64,000 nt of DNA, taken from positions 2,728,001 to 2,792,000 of the forward strand of contig NC_026659.2 in the NCBI RefSeq assembly GCF_000004075.3, in the 5' to 3' direction. Of the stretch, positions 62,501-64,000 are shown in pieces. A program made the position numbers and the translations under genes. Within the stretch, counting starts at the first letter, position 1. Each line of letters begins with the position of its first letter. Source of the stretch: Cucumis sativus. Its lineage: Eukaryota > Streptophyta > Magnoliopsida > Cucurbitales > Cucurbitaceae. Under the pieces are notes generated by a model. It saw nothing but the letters and a program-made list of their open reading frames with translations, had not been told where the DNA came from and did no database searches.

Positions 62501-63787
62501 TCTGTATGGATAGCATAAAAGTTATTGAAAAGAGGAAATCGTGCTTGACCATCCACGATACATTTGAGAAAAAGGTAATAGATTTACTGGCCTACTTTGC
62601 ATTTTCCCCCTTTTTCATACCATGATGTATGCTTTATTGGAAAGTGTAATTCGATATATTTTAGAGTGTTTGAGTTTGAATCTTTTGCTCCACATAAGTT
62701 TCTCATTATCGATTTTTGTTCAATCTTTAGGTCGACTTGCTTATCAGTGAACCATTCTACTACGGAAATGACAATGCACTCCCATGGCACAACCTGCGGT
62801 TTTGGTAAGAAATTTGCTCAGAAATGCAATTTCATCTTTTAGATGTTAGAGATCACAAAGACTTGTTACCTAGATGCTTATTGGCAATATTGAGCAGGTG
62901 GTTTCTTTATGATATTGATAATTCTTACTCTACTCAACGTGTTTAGGATCATGATTTCATGTTTGAATGCATGTTTATATAAATCTAGTTCTTACTGCAG
63001 CGTTCGACCATCTTTGCATTAAACTGCCATGTTGCCTTAGTTCCAGCAAAAGAATGCTGTCTCCTCAAAATATCTAGGCATGTCCTATATGAGATGCATG
63101 GCTTTCTAATCCATTAACACAAAATAATTCACTTCAACTCAAAAGCACAACTTGCTGTTGGTGGCTTCCACCCTCGTTACCAAACCTAAGTTTTCGTCAT
63201 TGTTGGCTGGCTCCATCAATCAGCATAACTTCATTCCACTAAGTTGTCTTTAACTTCTTTAAATTGTTTTCCAGGAAGGAAAGAACGATGCTCGATCCGG
63301 TCCTATCTGATGATGTGCTAATAATGCCTAGTAAAGGCATATTGAGAGCTTGTTTCATGTCATTGCCTGTAAGATCTCTCTTTACCTTAACAATGCGTGA
63401 TCCTGACTGAAGTTGTCTTTGTTATTCAATGGAAGTTCTCAGTATACTTGTTCAATGCTGTTTCAAGGATCTATGGAGCAGCCGCCGTCGATTGGGAACA
63501 ATCGAAGGTTTTGATCATTCTGTTACAAATGACACATTGGGAGCTTGTGGCAAGTCACCTGAAGGACAAGAAGGCCCATTTCTGGCTTTCTACATCTGGC
63601 AATGTGGAGAACATGAGGTTAACTTGTTTAAAACATAAACAATAGAGCTTTCTTGAAAAAGAAAAAGAATGTCAATAACACTGATATTGGTGCAACTGTC
63701 TTGAAAACTCAGGAACTCAGTGAGATATTTACATTGATGGAGTTTGATTTCTCAAAACCAATAAGTCCTTGTAGTGGGAAAAGCCAG
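59579..63787 (+). CDS. PRMT7: Protein arginine N-methyltransferase 7 (PRMT7 / PRMT1.6 type), 3' end beyond window
   Basis: SAM-dependent methyltransferase with two tandem PRMT-like halves that modifies arginines in proteins. Twelve exons fit phase: 59,579-59,928; 60,200-60,422; 60,790-60,915; 61,181-61,342; 61,419-61,537; 61,629-61,708; 61,908-62,179; 62,338-62,574; 62,731-62,804; 63,275-63,368; 63,468-63,617; 63,713-63,787 (654 residues so far; about 60 remain by comparison with the Arabidopsis protein). SAM motif I is VLDIGAGTGLLSMM, the acidic post-I motif is TACES, and the double-E loop is SEILDSELLGEG, all in the first half. The second half has the degenerate DDSVFLTL and ISEPFYYGN equivalents. 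The first 39 residues (MATSLVPRSLFGILHLV...) look like an organelle transit peptide. A second Met at 59,696 (MSSESTQRLFQ) begins the conserved core. Confidence 0.94.
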
Positions 63788-64000
63788 GTATTGATACTTT
63801 TCATCCCCATTTTGTCTGATTTTTGGCTTTTGAGTATATTTGTTAATTTAATTTCTATGTTTGAGTAGCCGGGTTCTAAATCTAAATGGTTCTTCAAGTA
63901 TCCCGTTAAACTCACATTCTTCAATAAATAAAATTGTATGAGAGGAGCGACAATTTCTTTCTTTGTATGTTTCTGAATCCAAGAGTTCATGTAGAAAGAG

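Overview
The window is nuclear DNA of a flowering plant (eudicot). It is strongly AT-rich, its genes are split by GT-AG introns, and it carries typical plant families: a signal-peptide hybrid proline-rich protein, a two-exon plant L-lactate dehydrogenase, ATG8, VAP27, HINT4 and PRMT7. Gene content and intergenic texture suggest a cucurbit such as cucumber or melon, but that is an impression, not a proof. No viral, prokaryotic or organellar gene was recognised. Exon borders below were worked out by hand from splice signals, reading phase and recalled family sequences. || Left part (1-33,300) is gene-poor and shaped by local duplication. Three hybrid proline-rich protein copies lie on the + strand at 1-199 (3' end only), 4,397-4,805 (two frameshifts) and 9,862-10,284 (intact). 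Then comes a head-to-tail array of roughly 5-kb units on the - strand built around lactate dehydrogenase. It contains a fragment of the 5' flank at 15.2 kb, a wrecked copy at 20.1-20.6 kb, and two intact genes at 23.7-26.0 kb (LDH1) and 28.7-30.7 kb (LDH2). LDH1 and LDH2 differ in upstream DNA. A probable hAT-type MITE sits at 13.0-13.55 kb. || Right part (33,300-64,000) is gene-dense with conserved, apparently single-copy housekeeping genes: ATG8 (-), a 15-exon zf-HIT/CCHC/Cys-His-rich protein of unknown role (+), a LENG1-like CIR_N protein (+), VAP27 (-), HINT4 (-) and PRMT7 (+, cut by the window end). HINT4 and PRMT7 are divergent and share about 0.94 kb of upstream DNA. From memory of Arabidopsis locus numbers (ATG8F At4g16520, HINT4 At4g16566, PRMT1.6 At4g16570), this part looks like conserved microsynteny. 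|| The genes do not form one pathway. ATG8 and VAP27 act in membrane traffic and autophagy, HINT4 in nucleotide-sulfate metabolism, PRMT7 in protein methylation, LDH in fermentation, and the proline-rich proteins at the cell wall or surface. I found no clear new multi-gene system. The best leads are the multi-zinc-finger protein, the LDH array with a promoter switch, and the almost tail-less ATG8.
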